In this document: positions 55,209-63,932 of the stretch, piece after piece | Numbering within the stretch: position 1 is the stretch's first letter | Layout of the letters: each line of letters opens with the position of its first letter | Source of the DNA: Flavobacterium erciyesense | Lineage (GTDB): Bacteria; Bacteroidota; Bacteroidia; Flavobacteriales; Flavobacteriaceae | Assembly (NCBI RefSeq): GCF_018069925.1 | Contig: NZ_JAGPXB010000003.1 | Location: 186,001-250,000, forward strand | DNA length: 64,000 nucleotides | Direction of reading: 5' to 3' | The notes under the pieces: generated by a model | The model's database searches: none | Told to the model about the DNA's origin: nothing | The model's input: only the letters and a program-made list of their open reading frames with translations | Position numbers and translations under genes: made by a program

Positions 55209-55805
55209 TTAGTATTTCCACTCGCCTTCATTTTCTGCTTTTTTCTTAATTCCATCGATTAATGATTTCTCATCAATTGTTATTTTTTCCCCTTTTAATT
55301 TTTTAAACTCTGTGAATATCTGGAGTAATGCAAAATTATTCCAGTTATTTAATCTGTTTAATGTTATTTTTTTCTTAGCACTTTTGAATACTATCTTATA
55401 TCCAATTACACTTCCAGTTTTTGATACGCGTTTTCTAATGTGGATATTTACTTTCTTAATTTCAAATTTTTCGATCCAATCATTATCAAAATTGCTACCA
55501 GAAATTTTTACGTTTTCATTTTCAAATTCAATTTTATATACAAACTCTTTTGATTCATCATATGTTATAGATATGAATACAAATAAAAAAAAGAGAATAA
55601 ATAATATTGACATAATATTAAATTCACCAAAAGAGAATATTGGGATTGATGCAAAAATTATGATGCCAAAAAATTTAATTTTAATATCTTTTTTGCATCT
55701 TTCCTTAAATGGAATTTTTTCAGTTTCAAATATTGTTTTTTCCAAAGATATCTTCGTTTTAATAATAAATTGACGCACACTACTCGCATTTGAATAATAA
55801 ATCAA
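55209..55805 (-). CDS. hypothetical membrane protein with two helices
   Basis: The 198-residue protein has a basic N-terminal 55 residues, a helix pair at about 50-80 (IKIKFFGIIIFASIPIFSF, IMSILFILFFLFVFISI) and a C-terminal domain of about 110 residues that looks like a PH-type beta sheet (EFVYKIEFENENVKISG). The base composition is even more AT-rich than its neighbours and no homologue is recalled. It ends 17 bp after the MFS gene stop on the same strand, so it is a separate unit or a cotranscribed accessory gene. Confidence 0.65.
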   Translation of the reverse strand: MIYYSNASSVRQFIIKTKISLEKTIFETEKIPFKERCKKDIKIKFFGIIIFASIPIFSFGEFNIMSILFILFFLFVFISITYDESKEFVYKIEFENENVKISGSNFDNDWIEKFEIKKVNIHIRKRVSKTGSVIGYKIVFKSAKKKITLNRLNNWNNFALLQIFTEFKKLKGEKITIDEKSLIDGIKKKAENEGEWKY

Positions 55806-55822
55806 AACTAAATTATTCCTTA

Positions 55823-57097
55823 CTAAAACTCCTGCTTGTCTTTTTTAATAATCAAAAAAGCAAGTAATGAAACGGTCGATGTAGCAGTCAAATAAAAACC
55901 GACGTAAGTCAAATTATAAGTTGTTGCCAGCCAAATTGCAATCATTGGCGCAAAAGCAGCGCCTAAAATTCCAGCCAAATTAAAGGTTAACGAGGCGCCG
56001 GTATAGCGCAATTGAGTTGGAAAAAGCTCCGAAAGAAAAGTTCCTAAAGGTCCATAGGTAAATCCCATCAAGGCCATACCCATGCAAACAAAAGTAGTTA
56101 TCAAAATATTTTGTCCCGAGTTTAAGAAAAACGAAAAGAAAAAACCAAAAACTGCAATTAGCGCGGTGGCTAACATGAGAATTTTTCGGCGTCCAAATCG
56201 ATCAGCTACTACTGCAGAAACAGGAATACAGATTGCAAAAAACAATACGGAAAACAACTGAAGCAACAACGCATCACGTTTACTGTAACCCAAATCGGAT
56301 GTGGCCCAACTCAAAGTAAAAATGGTCATTAAATAGAAAACTAAAAAAGTGGTTACCGCAGCTAATGTTCCAAAAATAAGTTGATTTTTATAGGATTTAA
56401 CTAAGCTGAAAAACGGAATTTTCACAGCCTCTTGTTCCTTTTTTGAATTTTCAAATGAAGGTGTCTCCGTAATTTTGGTCCTAATATAAAAACCAACTAA
56501 AACTAAAAGAGAACTTGCTATAAATGGAATTCGCCAACCATAACTCATAAAATCTTCATTACTCATCGTGTCGGTTAGTATCAAAAAGGTTCCTCCAGAA
56601 AGTAATAATCCAATTGGAGCGCCTAATTGCGGAAACATTCCGTACCAAGCTCTTTTATTCGGAGGCGCATTTTCAATAGCAAGCAATACAGCTCCACCCC
56701 ACTCTCCTCCCAAACCTACACCTTGACCAAAACGACATAACATTAACAACAAAGGAGCAGCAATACCAATACTAGCATAGCTTGGTAAAAAACCAATAGC
56801 TACCGTTGACATTCCCATGGTTAACAAAGCTGCGACCAAAGTAAACTTACGTCCAATTTTATCACCATAATGTCCAAAAAAAGCCGAACCAAGCGGACGC
56901 GATAAAAAAGCAATCGAAAAAGTAGCCAATGATTGTAAGGTAGCCAATGTAGCATCCGAACTCGGAAAAAACAACTGCGGAAACACCAAAACGGCTGCGT
57001 TAGCAAAAATATAGAAGTCAAAAAACTCTATTGTAGTCCCTATCAAGCTCCCAAAAAGCACATGTTTTACGGTATTTTTTGTTGGTTTATTGGTCAT
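55823..57097 (-). CDS. MFS transporter, MHS (metabolite:H+ symporter) family
   Basis: From the ATG at 57095-57097 the product is 424 residues with 12 predicted helices. It has the family motifs GTTIEFFDFYIFANAAVL in helix 1, FGHYGDKIGRKFTLVAALLTMG between helices 2 and 3, and FGQGVGLGGEWGGAVLLAIE. It is in the proline/betaine/shikimate-type group. The substrate is unknown. A frame from 57172 adds 25 residues without a good start. It diverges from bshC, with 112 bp between starts. Confidence 0.93.
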   Translation of the reverse strand: MTNKPTKNTVKHVLFGSLIGTTIEFFDFYIFANAAVLVFPQLFFPSSDATLATLQSLATFSIAFLSRPLGSAFFGHYGDKIGRKFTLVAALLTMGMSTVAIGFLPSYASIGIAAPLLLMLCRFGQGVGLGGEWGGAVLLAIENAPPNKRAWYGMFPQLGAPIGLLLSGGTFLILTDTMSNEDFMSYGWRIPFIASSLLVLVGFYIRTKITETPSFENSKKEQEAVKIPFFSLVKSYKNQLIFGTLAAVTTFLVFYLMTIFTLSWATSDLGYSKRDALLLQLFSVLFFAICIPVSAVVADRFGRRKILMLATALIAVFGFFFSFFLNSGQNILITTFVCMGMALMGFTYGPLGTFLSELFPTQLRYTGASLTFNLAGILGAAFAPMIAIWLATTYNLTYVGFYLTATSTVSLLAFLIIKKDKQEF

Positions 57098-57209
57098 ATT
57101 CTTTGTAAAAACGTTAATATTATTAGATAAAAGTGATGCTATTTTTCGAAAGTAACAAATAAAAAATTCCAATAATAAGTGTTATTTTAGCAACATATAA
57201 AATTAAATT

Positions 57210-58799
57210 ATGCCAACCGACTGTATCAGCTATCAGCACTCTGGATATTTTTCTGCTTTAATGAATGATTATTTAGATCAAAAACCACAATTATCTGCTC
57301 TTTACAACAGGTTTCCAGCTCTCGAAAACTTTGAAGAACAAATCGCTGAAAAACAAAATAATTTTAATCACAGCTCTCGAGCAATACTTGTAGATGCACT
57401 TTTACAACAGTACAATAGCTGTGAGACGAGTGAAGCTACAAATGCAAACATAAAATCATTAGCCTCAAACAATACTTTTACAATTACTACAGGTCACCAA
57501 CTAAATTTATTTACAGGTCCTTTGTACTTTTTGTACAAGATAATTTCTACAATTAACTTAACTAAAAAACTTCAAAACAAGTATCCTGAACAGCATTTTG
57601 TTCCCGTTTATTGGATGGCTACCGAAGATCACGATTTTGAAGAAATCAATTACTTTAATTTCAAGGGTAAAAAATTCAGATGGAACCAAGAAAGCACAGG
57701 TCCTGTTGGCCGTTTAAGTACCGAAGGATTAAATGAATTTTTAGAAGTATACCAATTAGAATTAGGCAGCAGTAGCAATGCAACTGCATTAAAGAAGTTA
57801 TTTGAAGATGCCTACATAAAGCACAACAATCTAGCTGACGCCACGCGCTTTCTAGCAAATGAACTTTTTGGAGCCTACGGTTTAGTAATTATTGATGCTG
57901 ATTCCGCATCATTAAAACGTCTTTTTATCCCACATGTAAAGCAGGAGTTGCTACAGCAAACCGCTTTTGAAAAAGTGACAGCCTCAATTGCTTTACTAAA
58001 AGAGTATACTGTACAAGTAAACCCGAGAGAAATAAACTTGTTTTATATTGAAAATGACCTACGCGAACGCATTCTGTTTGAAGGCAGTCTTTATAAGGTG
58101 AATCATACTAAGCTTGCATTTTCAGAGACTGAGATTTTGGCTCTTTTAGAATCAAATCCTGAAAAATTCAGTCCCAATGTGATCATGCGTCCATTGTATC
58201 AAGAAGTAACTCTGCCGAACCTCTGCTACATTGGCGGTGGTGGAGAAATAGCGTATTGGTTAGAATTAAAATCATATTTCGAAGCTTCGAACATTACCTT
58301 TCCAATGCTATTATTGCGTAATTCAGTGGTATTAGCAAGCGAAAAACAAGCAAAAAAGGCGGATAAATTACAATTATCTTGGAGAGATTTATTCAAAAAA
58401 CAAGCCGATTTACTCAATCAAAAAACAATTGATTTATCTGAGTTTTCTATCGAATTAACAGAATTAAAATCGCAGTTACAAACACAATTCAAACAATTGT
58501 ACGACATAGCTGAGAAGACTGACGGATCTTTTATCGGTGCTCTTAAAGCACAAGAAACCAAACAAATTAAAGGACTTCAGCAATTAGAAAAACGCCTGTT
58601 AAAAGCGCAGAAACGAAATTTGAGTGATATTCTAGACCGTATAAGCGACATTCAAAATGAATTATTCCCTAACGGAAGTTTGCAAGAAAGACAAACGAAC
58701 TTCTCAGAGTTTTACCTAGAATTCGGCGAAAATCTTATCCCAAACTTGATTCAAAAGTTAGATCCAATAGACACTAAATTTGACATCATTGTACTTTAG
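57210..58799 (+). CDS. bshC: bacillithiol biosynthesis cysteine-adding enzyme BshC
   Basis: The 529-residue protein matches BshC throughout: SRAILVDALLQQY, TFTITTGHQLNLFTGPLYFLYKIISTI, VYWMATEDHDFEEIN, FKGKKFRW, and PLYQEVTLPNLCYIGGGGEIAYWLELK. It adds cysteine to GlcN-malate in the last step of bacillithiol synthesis, implying that the cell makes this thiol. The length is typical. The partner genes bshA and bshB are not in the window. It diverges from the MFS gene. Confidence 0.96.
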   Translation: MPTDCISYQHSGYFSALMNDYLDQKPQLSALYNRFPALENFEEQIAEKQNNFNHSSRAILVDALLQQYNSCETSEATNANIKSLASNNTFTITTGHQLNLFTGPLYFLYKIISTINLTKKLQNKYPEQHFVPVYWMATEDHDFEEINYFNFKGKKFRWNQESTGPVGRLSTEGLNEFLEVYQLELGSSSNATALKKLFEDAYIKHNNLADATRFLANELFGAYGLVIIDADSASLKRLFIPHVKQELLQQTAFEKVTASIALLKEYTVQVNPREINLFYIENDLRERILFEGSLYKVNHTKLAFSETEILALLESNPEKFSPNVIMRPLYQEVTLPNLCYIGGGGEIAYWLELKSYFEASNITFPMLLLRNSVVLASEKQAKKADKLQLSWRDLFKKQADLLNQKTIDLSEFSIELTELKSQLQTQFKQLYDIAEKTDGSFIGALKAQETKQIKGLQQLEKRLLKAQKRNLSDILDRISDIQNELFPNGSLQERQTNFSEFYLEFGENLIPNLIQKLDPIDTKFDIIVL

Positions 58800-58826
58800 T
58801 GAAATATTAAGGGATTGAATGTTATA

Positions 58827-58862
58827 TTTGTAAAAATAATAGATAAAAAAATCCTATTTTTG
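58827..58862 (+). promoter_or_regulatory. promoter of ndk with TATTTTTG -7 box
   Basis: TATTTTTG at 58855-58862 lies 23 bp before the ndk start. A TTTG at 58827-58830 is 24 nt upstream, slightly longer than usual. A second box, TATATTTG, at 58823-58830 overlaps that TTTG and could be another start. Confidence 0.5.
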
Positions 58863-58885
58863 CACAAAATTTAAAAATTTACACA

Positions 58886-59305
58886 ATGGCTACAAATAGA
58901 ACATTTACCATGATTAAGCCTGATGCTGTTGCTAACGGACACATCGGAAACATTCTTGCAATGATTACAAATGCAGGATTCAAAATCGTATCTTTAAAAT
59001 TAACTCAACTTACTGTTGCTGATGCACAAGCATTTTACGCAGTACACGCTGCAAGACCTTTTTACGGTGAATTAGTTGAATTCATGTCAAGAGGACCAAT
59101 CGTTGCTGCTATCTTAGAGAAAGAAAATGCAGTTGAAGATTTCAGAACTTTAATTGGAGCTACAAATCCAGCTGAAGCTGCTGAAGGAACTATCCGTAAA
59201 GCTTATGCAACTTCTATCGGAGAAAATGCAGTACACGGATCTGATAGCGACGAAAATGCTGCAATCGAAGGTGCATTCCACTTTGCAGGAAGAGAGCAAT
59301 TCTAG
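58886..59305 (+). CDS. ndk: nucleoside-diphosphate kinase
   Basis: The 139-residue protein has [15 protein letters not shown] at the N-terminus, and the catalytic His in [13 protein letters not shown]. It transfers phosphate from ATP to NDPs and keeps NTP pools balanced. Start, length and motifs are normal. The gene lies 86 bp after bshC with its own promoter and terminator. Confidence 0.98.
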   Translation: MATNRTFTMIKPDAVANGHIGNILAMITNAGFKIVSLKLTQLTVADAQAFYAVHAARPFYGELVEFMSRGPIVAAILEKENAVEDFRTLIGATNPAEAAEGTIRKAYATSIGENAVHGSDSDENAAIEGAFHFAGREQF

Positions 59306-59354
59306 TAATCAGTCTCATTCTCAGTTTGAGAGTAACAGATTATAATAAAATAGA

Positions 59355-59389
59355 AATCCCGTTTCAATAATTTGAAACGGGATTTTTTA
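59355..59389 (+). terminator. intrinsic terminator
   Basis: AATCCCGTTTCA and TGAAACGGGATT form a stem followed by a T run, about 50 bp after ndk. The minus strand also has an A/T-rich flank, so it may serve both sides. Confidence 0.88.
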
Positions 59390-59428
59390 TTTCCAATCTA
59401 GCTGAAAACTGCGACTAAAAACTGAAAA

Positions 59429-59725
59429 CTACCTCAACACCACATCTTTCACTACATCTCGCCTCAATTCCTCATTAATCATAGCCACAATTTTAGACTT
59501 TCCGTGGCTTAACTCCTCTCTCAATACTGATGAAGTGAGCTCTACATACAAGGTACTTCCTTTCAAAACTACATTATTCGTATAGCTATTTACACCATTA
59601 CCCATTAGGTTTTTCCACGCATCTTTCACATCAATTTGATCCATGCCAGGTTGCAACTTATTGGTTTGAATAATCTGCTTAAGCACATCACCAACCGTGC
59701 TTTCATTATTTAACCTCTTTGCCAT
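59429..59725 (-). CDS. DUF721/DciA-like protein
   Basis: The 98-residue protein matches the DUF721 core: VGDVLKQIIQTNKLQPGMDQIDVKDAWKNLMGNGVNSYT and STLYVELTSSVLREELSHGKSKIVAMINEEL. The family includes DciA, the ancestral loader/operator of the DnaB helicase in bacteria without DnaC. The short Bacteroidota form lacks the longer N-terminus of other DciA proteins. It overlaps the preceding lipoprotein gene by 20 bp, so the two are probably cotranscribed. Confidence 0.85.
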   Translation of the reverse strand: MAKRLNNESTVGDVLKQIIQTNKLQPGMDQIDVKDAWKNLMGNGVNSYTNNVVLKGSTLYVELTSSVLREELSHGKSKIVAMINEELRRDVVKDVVLR

Positions 59726-60146
59726 CTCCTACTAAATTTATCGCCGTTGCTCTTTTATAATGATATTCCCCTCTTTCTTTGTTCAACAAAACCAATTCCT
59801 CATTTGTTAAACCAATAATTTCCTCACTCCATTTCATATAAGGCGTTACATAATCCAAAAAAACACCATCTTGAGTATAACGCACCGAAACTTTCTCGAA
59901 AACATCATTCACTAAAAAAGTACCGTTAAGTTGCGGCATTACTTTTTTGCGAATCCCTTTATTATTCTCAATTTTAAAATAATCATAAACCTCATTCATG
60001 CGGTATTCCTTATCATCTATGGAATCAAAAACTACTTTCTCTACCTCCCAATACCCATTCAGCAAGGCAACATCTTCCTTTTTAATTTCTTGTTTGCAGC
60101 TAGTAATTACCAAAACCAATACGGCAAAAATCAAATACTTTTTCAT
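59706..60146 (-). CDS. small lipoprotein, hypothetical
   Basis: From the ATG at 60144-60146 the product is 146 residues with a lipoprotein signal (FAVLVLVITSC). The mature part begins KQEIKKEDVALLNGYWEVEKVVFD, the lipocalin-like start of DUF4488/lipocalin-type Bacteroidota lipoproteins. A frame from 60206 would run through the structured-RNA candidate and bury the signal, so it is rejected. The RNA candidate lies just upstream on the same strand. The function is unknown. Confidence 0.82.
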   Translation of the reverse strand: MKKYLIFAVLVLVITSCKQEIKKEDVALLNGYWEVEKVVFDSIDDKEYRMNEVYDYFKIENNKGIRKKVMPQLNGTFLVNDVFEKVSVRYTQDGVFLDYVTPYMKWSEEIIGLTNEELVLLNKERGEYHYKRATAINLVGDGKEVK

Positions 60147-60164
60147 ATTCAAATTATTTTTTTT

Positions 60165-60258
60165 AGGAGCTATTTCCTGCTGTACGCTGTATCTTTTTCT
60201 GGCCAACTTCCTGCGTCAGCTTTGACCAAAAAAAGAATGCCGCTTCCATCAGGGCTAG
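60165..60258 (-). ncRNA. structured RNA candidate, copy 3 of 3 (possibly Flavo-1 type)
   Basis: On the minus strand it reads CCCTGATGGAAGCGGCATTC, a stem CTTTTTTTGGTCAA against TTGGCCAGAAAAAG (12 of 14 complementary), then AGATACAGCGTACAGCAGGA and TAGCTCC. Ends are close to copy 2 (30448-30529), while the stem sequence is different. It ends 18 bp before the lipoprotein start, so it lies in the leader of that gene. Confidence 0.7.
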
Positions 60259-60402
60259 TCCGTTTTACTTAAATTAAGATTTCTAATTTTCAGTACTCTA
60301 TCCAAAACGCGGAGTATAAAGAATAAAAAAACCAACAATTGTCTAGCAACATGTTGGTCTAAATCAACCGCCTCATGAAACGATTTCTATATCAATTATA
60401 AC

Positions 60403-60582
60403 CTACTGTTTTGATTTAATTCGCAACAAAAAACCAGCAACACAACACATAACTCCCACAAGAAGTAATGCATAGTAAAAACTAATCGTTTGATCGCGAA
60501 CAACATTTGCAAGTACAAAGCAAATCATACTCACTAAGTAAAAAGACAGAGGCGAAATGTTTTTTAAAGAAGAAAAATTCAT
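60403..60582 (-). CDS. small two-helix membrane protein (59 residues)
   Basis: The ATG at 60580-60582 opens a frame to the TAG at 60403-60405 that encodes 59 residues with two membrane helices (SPLSFYLVSMICFVLANVV and ISFYYALLLVGVMCCVAGFLL) and a basic end (RIKSKQ). It starts 7 bp after the ftsY stop on the same strand and is likely cotranscribed. I recall no function. Its clean two-helix profile and position support it as a real gene. Confidence 0.7.
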   Translation of the reverse strand: MNFSSLKNISPLSFYLVSMICFVLANVVRDQTISFYYALLLVGVMCCVAGFLLRIKSKQ

Positions 60583-60589
60583 AGTGCTA

Positions 60590-61570
60590 TTATTTAAAAA
60601 AACTATCTACAAACTCATATTTGTTAAAAACCTGCAAATCATTTATACCTTCACCCACTCCAATATATTTCACAGGAATTTGAAACTGATCCGAAATACC
60701 AATCACCACCCCACCTTTAGCAGTACCGTCTAATTTAGTAACGGCCAAACAACTTACTTCAGTGGCTGCGGTAAATTGTTTTGCTTGTTCAAAGGCATTT
60801 TGACCTGTAGAACCATCTAGTACCAAAAGTACATCATGAGGCGCATCAGCTACAACTTTCTGCATCACACGCTTCACTTTTGACAATTCGTTCATCAAGT
60901 TAATTTTATTATGTAAACGACCTGCAGTATCAATAATAACAATATCTGCTTGTTGAGCCACTGCTGATTGCAAAGTATCAAAAGCCACAGATGCTGGATC
61001 ACTACCCATTTCTTGACGTACAATAGGTACACCTACGCGGTCAGCCCAAATTTGTAATTGATCAATAGCAGCTGCTCTAAATGTATCTGCAGCACCTAAA
61101 ACTACTTTGTAACCTTGATTTTTAAACTGATGCGCCAATTTACCAATAGTAGTCGTTTTACCCACTCCATTAACGCCCACCACCATGATTACATACGGTG
61201 TGGCATTAGACGGCTTTACAAAACCTGTTGCATCGTCTGTATTTGTTTCAGATAACAATCCAGCAATTTCGTCACGTAAAATATGATTCAGCTCCGCAGT
61301 ACCCAAATATTTATCGACTGCAACTCTCTTTTCAATTCGAGATATAATTTTCAAAGTAGTATTTACACCTACATCAGAGGCAACCAAAACCTCTTCTAGG
61401 TTATCTAAAACCTCATCATCAACTTTTGATTTTCCGGCAACAGCTTTGGTAAGTTTAGAGAAAAAGTTAGTTTTCGATTTTTCAAGTCCTTTATCCAACA
61501 CCTCTTTAGCTTGTTCGCTAAAATTTGGGTCTTTTTTATCAGATGAAAATATTTTTTTAAAAAAACTCAT
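60590..61570 (-). CDS. ftsY: signal recognition particle receptor FtsY
   Basis: From the ATG at 61568-61570 the product is 326 residues. The N-domain is at 1-110 and the GTPase NG core follows, with G1 GVNGVGKTTTIGKLA, DTFRAAAIDQL, the G3 DTAGRLHNK, G4 TKLDGTAKGG and the C-terminal GVGEGINDLQVFNKYEFVDSFF. It docks SRP-ribosome complexes to the membrane. A frame from 61630 adds 20 unlikely residues. A terminator separates it from DUF4295, so it probably has its own promoter. Confidence 0.97.
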   Translation of the reverse strand: MSFFKKIFSSDKKDPNFSEQAKEVLDKGLEKSKTNFFSKLTKAVAGKSKVDDEVLDNLEEVLVASDVGVNTTLKIISRIEKRVAVDKYLGTAELNHILRDEIAGLLSETNTDDATGFVKPSNATPYVIMVVGVNGVGKTTTIGKLAHQFKNQGYKVVLGAADTFRAAAIDQLQIWADRVGVPIVRQEMGSDPASVAFDTLQSAVAQQADIVIIDTAGRLHNKINLMNELSKVKRVMQKVVADAPHDVLLVLDGSTGQNAFEQAKQFTAATEVSCLAVTKLDGTAKGGVVIGISDQFQIPVKYIGVGEGINDLQVFNKYEFVDSFFK

Positions 61571-61648
61571 AATATAAATAATATTAAGAATGAGCGCATT
61601 AGAAGTTCTTCGCCCATTCATTTTCGGCACCGTAAATATAGAAAATAA

Positions 61649-61678
61649 AAAAGCTACTTCCGAGTGAAAGTAGCTTTT
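61649..61678. terminator. terminator between DUF4295 and ftsY
   Basis: AAAAGCTACTT (61649-61659) pairs with AAGTAGCTTTT (61668-61678), with T runs on the minus strand. It lies about 20 bp after the DUF4295 stop, splitting this gene cluster into two transcription units. Confidence 0.85.
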
Positions 61679-61698
61679 CTATATAATGTATTTGTTAA

Positions 61699-61851
61699 TT
61701 ATTTCTTTTTCAAGAATTCATCAACAGCTTCAGGAGCCATAATAGATTCTACGAATGTATATGCACCTGTTTTTGGAGATTTCACCATTTTGATGGCTTT
61801 TGATAATCTCTTAGAAGATGTTTGTAACGATGCTACGGTTTTCTTTGCCAT
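61699..61851 (-). CDS. DUF4295 small basic protein (50 residues)
   Basis: The ATG at 61849-61851 opens a frame to the TAA at 61699-61701, giving MAKKTVASLQTSSKRLSKAI and, after a middle part, ESIMAPEAVDEFLKKK. It is the Bacteroidota-specific DUF4295 protein, always placed after rpmG and before ftsY. Its basic character and ribosomal-operon context suggest a ribosome-related role, which is inference. The frame is too short for common ORF cut-offs. Confidence 0.9.
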   Translation of the reverse strand: MAKKTVASLQTSSKRLSKAIKMVKSPKTGAYTFVESIMAPEAVDEFLKKK

Positions 61852-61946
61852 GATTCAAATGTTTTAAAAATTAGAATAAGTGTCTCAAGTATAATGCTTT
61901 ACATTTAAAAGGCAGTTCTTGAGATTATTATTAAAATCTCGTGTTA

Positions 61947-62129
61947 TTATTTAATTTCTTTGTGAACAGTTACACGCTTCAAGATTGGATTAAATTTTTT
62001 AATCTCTAATCTATCTGGAGTATTTTTCTTGTTCTTAGTAGTGATGTATCTTGAAGTTCCTGCAACACCAGTAGTCTTGTGCTCAGTACATTCTAAAATT
62101 ACCTGGATTCTATTACCTTTCTTTGCCAT
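61947..62129 (-). CDS. rpmG: 50S ribosomal protein L33
   Basis: The 60-residue protein reads [18 protein letters not shown] and ends in [23 protein letters not shown], the L33 pattern. Only one Cys is present in the usual zinc-ribbon positions, so it is a zinc-independent (C-minus) form. It follows rpmB and precedes DUF4295 in the standard Bacteroidota cluster. Confidence 0.96.
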   Translation of the reverse strand: MAKKGNRIQVILECTEHKTTGVAGTSRYITTKNKKNTPDRLEIKKFNPILKRVTVHKEIK

Positions 62130-62156
62130 CTTGCTATTTTTTTATTTTGGAACAGA

Positions 62157-62393
62157 TTATTTAATAAATCCTTCTGACTGTGCTTTTTTCAAAACAGCAG
62201 CGATTCCATTTTTATTAATTGTTTTTATCGTAGATGCAGCTACTCTTAGAGTAATCCATCTATCTTCTTCTGGAAGATAAAAACGCTTTTTAACTAAGTT
62301 CACAGAAAATTTTCTCTTAGTTTTGTTCATAGCGTGAGAAACGTTATTTCCTACCATCGCTCTTTTACCTGTAAGGTCACAAACTCTTGACAT
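62157..62393 (-). CDS. rpmB: 50S ribosomal protein L28
   Basis: The 78-residue protein begins [22 protein letters not shown], the L28 signature, and has the [26 protein letters not shown] core. It is the first gene of the rpmB-rpmG-DUF4295 unit. Length is normal. There is only one Cys in the N-terminal motif, so it does not bind zinc in the classic way. Confidence 0.97.
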   Translation of the reverse strand: MSRVCDLTGKRAMVGNNVSHAMNKTKRKFSVNLVKKRFYLPEEDRWITLRVAASTIKTINKNGIAAVLKKAQSEGFIK

Positions 62394-62465
62394 TATACTT
62401 ATCTTTTATCGTTATTCAAAATCAGGGTGCAAAGAAAAGAAAAATAAACCTATAAAGCAACATTC

Positions 62466-63719
62466 TTAACGCACATTTTTTAAAATTTCTTTCTGGAGCA
62501 ATTCTAAACTTTTTATTACAGCTCTATCTATCACTTTTTCACGGGGTTGGCCAAAATTGAACTCTTCTACAATAATTTCGCTTGGTCCCGCAATTGCAAT
62601 AAAAACAGTTCCTATTTCAGCATCAGAGTCTCCTTTTGAAGGTCCTGCATTGCCAGTTGTAGCAATTGCAAAATCTACATTTAATTTGGCTTTTGCTTGC
62701 TGCGCCATAGCCTCAGCTACTTCTTTACTAACAACGGAGTATTCTTTTATCAAAGCCTCAGGAACTCCCAAAAGATCCACTTTTAGCGCCGTAGCATAAG
62801 TAACCACTCCTCCTTTAAAATACGCGGAGGAACCAGCAACACTTGAAACAAGCTGCGCAATTTTACCACCAGTGCAACTCTCGGCGGTTCCTACACTATA
62901 TTTTTGTTGTGCTAGCAATCGCCCAACTACAACCTCGATAGTGTCCTCTTCATCAAAACCTACAATGATATCACCTATTAAACCTTGTAAAGTTTTTACA
63001 TTCTCGGCTAACGCATTTTGCAAAACTTCTTTATCCGTGCCTCTTGCAGTTAATCGGAGTCGTACTCGACCTGGCGCTGGCAAGTAGGCCAACTTTATAA
63101 ATTCTGGCAAATTATCTTCCCAAGCTTCAATGCGTTCAGCCACCAAACTTTCACCTTGCCCGTAAGTTAGCACGGTTTGATGAATGATATACGGCCGTTC
63201 GTACTCACGAACTATTTTGGGCACAATTTCCTGCTCTACCAAATATTTCATTTCATACGGAACTCCCGGAAGCGAGATAAAAACCGTATCCTCTTTTTGC
63301 ATCCACATTCCTGGCGCAGTCCCTACTTGATTGTGCAAAACCGTACAAGTGGAAGGAACCAATGCTTGATCTTTATTGACTTGCGAAGCAGGCCTATTCA
63401 TTACACGCTCAATCAAGGCAATTACATGCGCTTCTACGGCCTTGTCAACAACTAGGTGGTCATCAAAATAAGAACAAAATGTTTTTTTAGTAACATCATC
63501 TTTCGTTGGACCTAATCCTCCTGTTACAATTACAAAATCTACTTTATTTTGTAAAGCTGCGAACGTATTTAAAATATGATTTTGATCATCACTAATCGAA
63601 AGCATTTCTTGTACTTGAACACCAATTCTATCTAATGCCTTTGCAATAAATCCCGAGTTGGTATCAACAATTTGTCCAATCAAAATTTCATCCCCAATAG
63701 TAACTATAGCTGCTTTCAT
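62466..63719 (-). CDS. cinA: CinA family protein (competence/damage-inducible; nicotinamide-nucleotide amidase)
   Basis: The 417-residue protein has the N-terminal molybdopterin-binding-like domain ([61 protein letters not shown]) and the C-terminal amidase domain ([44 protein letters not shown]). The C-terminal half is the NMN deamidase PncC; the N-terminal half resembles ADP-ribose pyrophosphatase. It recycles pyridine nucleotides. It lies before the ribosomal protein genes on the same strand, as is usual in the phylum. Confidence 0.96.
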   Translation of the reverse strand: MKAAIVTIGDEILIGQIVDTNSGFIAKALDRIGVQVQEMLSISDDQNHILNTFAALQNKVDFVIVTGGLGPTKDDVTKKTFCSYFDDHLVVDKAVEAHVIALIERVMNRPASQVNKDQALVPSTCTVLHNQVGTAPGMWMQKEDTVFISLPGVPYEMKYLVEQEIVPKIVREYERPYIIHQTVLTYGQGESLVAERIEAWEDNLPEFIKLAYLPAPGRVRLRLTARGTDKEVLQNALAENVKTLQGLIGDIIVGFDEEDTIEVVVGRLLAQQKYSVGTAESCTGGKIAQLVSSVAGSSAYFKGGVVTYATALKVDLLGVPEALIKEYSVVSKEVAEAMAQQAKAKLNVDFAIATTGNAGPSKGDSDAEIGTVFIAIAGPSEIIVEEFNFGQPREKVIDRAVIKSLELLQKEILKNVR

Positions 63720-63932
63720 TTTATCGTGTATATATTGCTCTATTCCTAAAAAAAATGCCAGTGTAACATTTGCTTTTTTTATTTAAAAAATAACAAATGT
63801 CGCATTGACAAAGCATTAAAGATGCTTTTGTTTTAAAAAACATCTTATTCTTATATTTTCATTAATCTATTTCTAAAAAACAAACCTCAATCGAAAAGCT
63901 CCCAAAAAAAGTTAATATTCAAGTTTTAAAAA

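Noticed and set aside
55312..55773. 153-codon frame opposite the hypothetical membrane protein
   Set aside because: It is the antisense of an AT-rich gene; the sense frame has a plausible membrane topology and matches the neighbours' direction.
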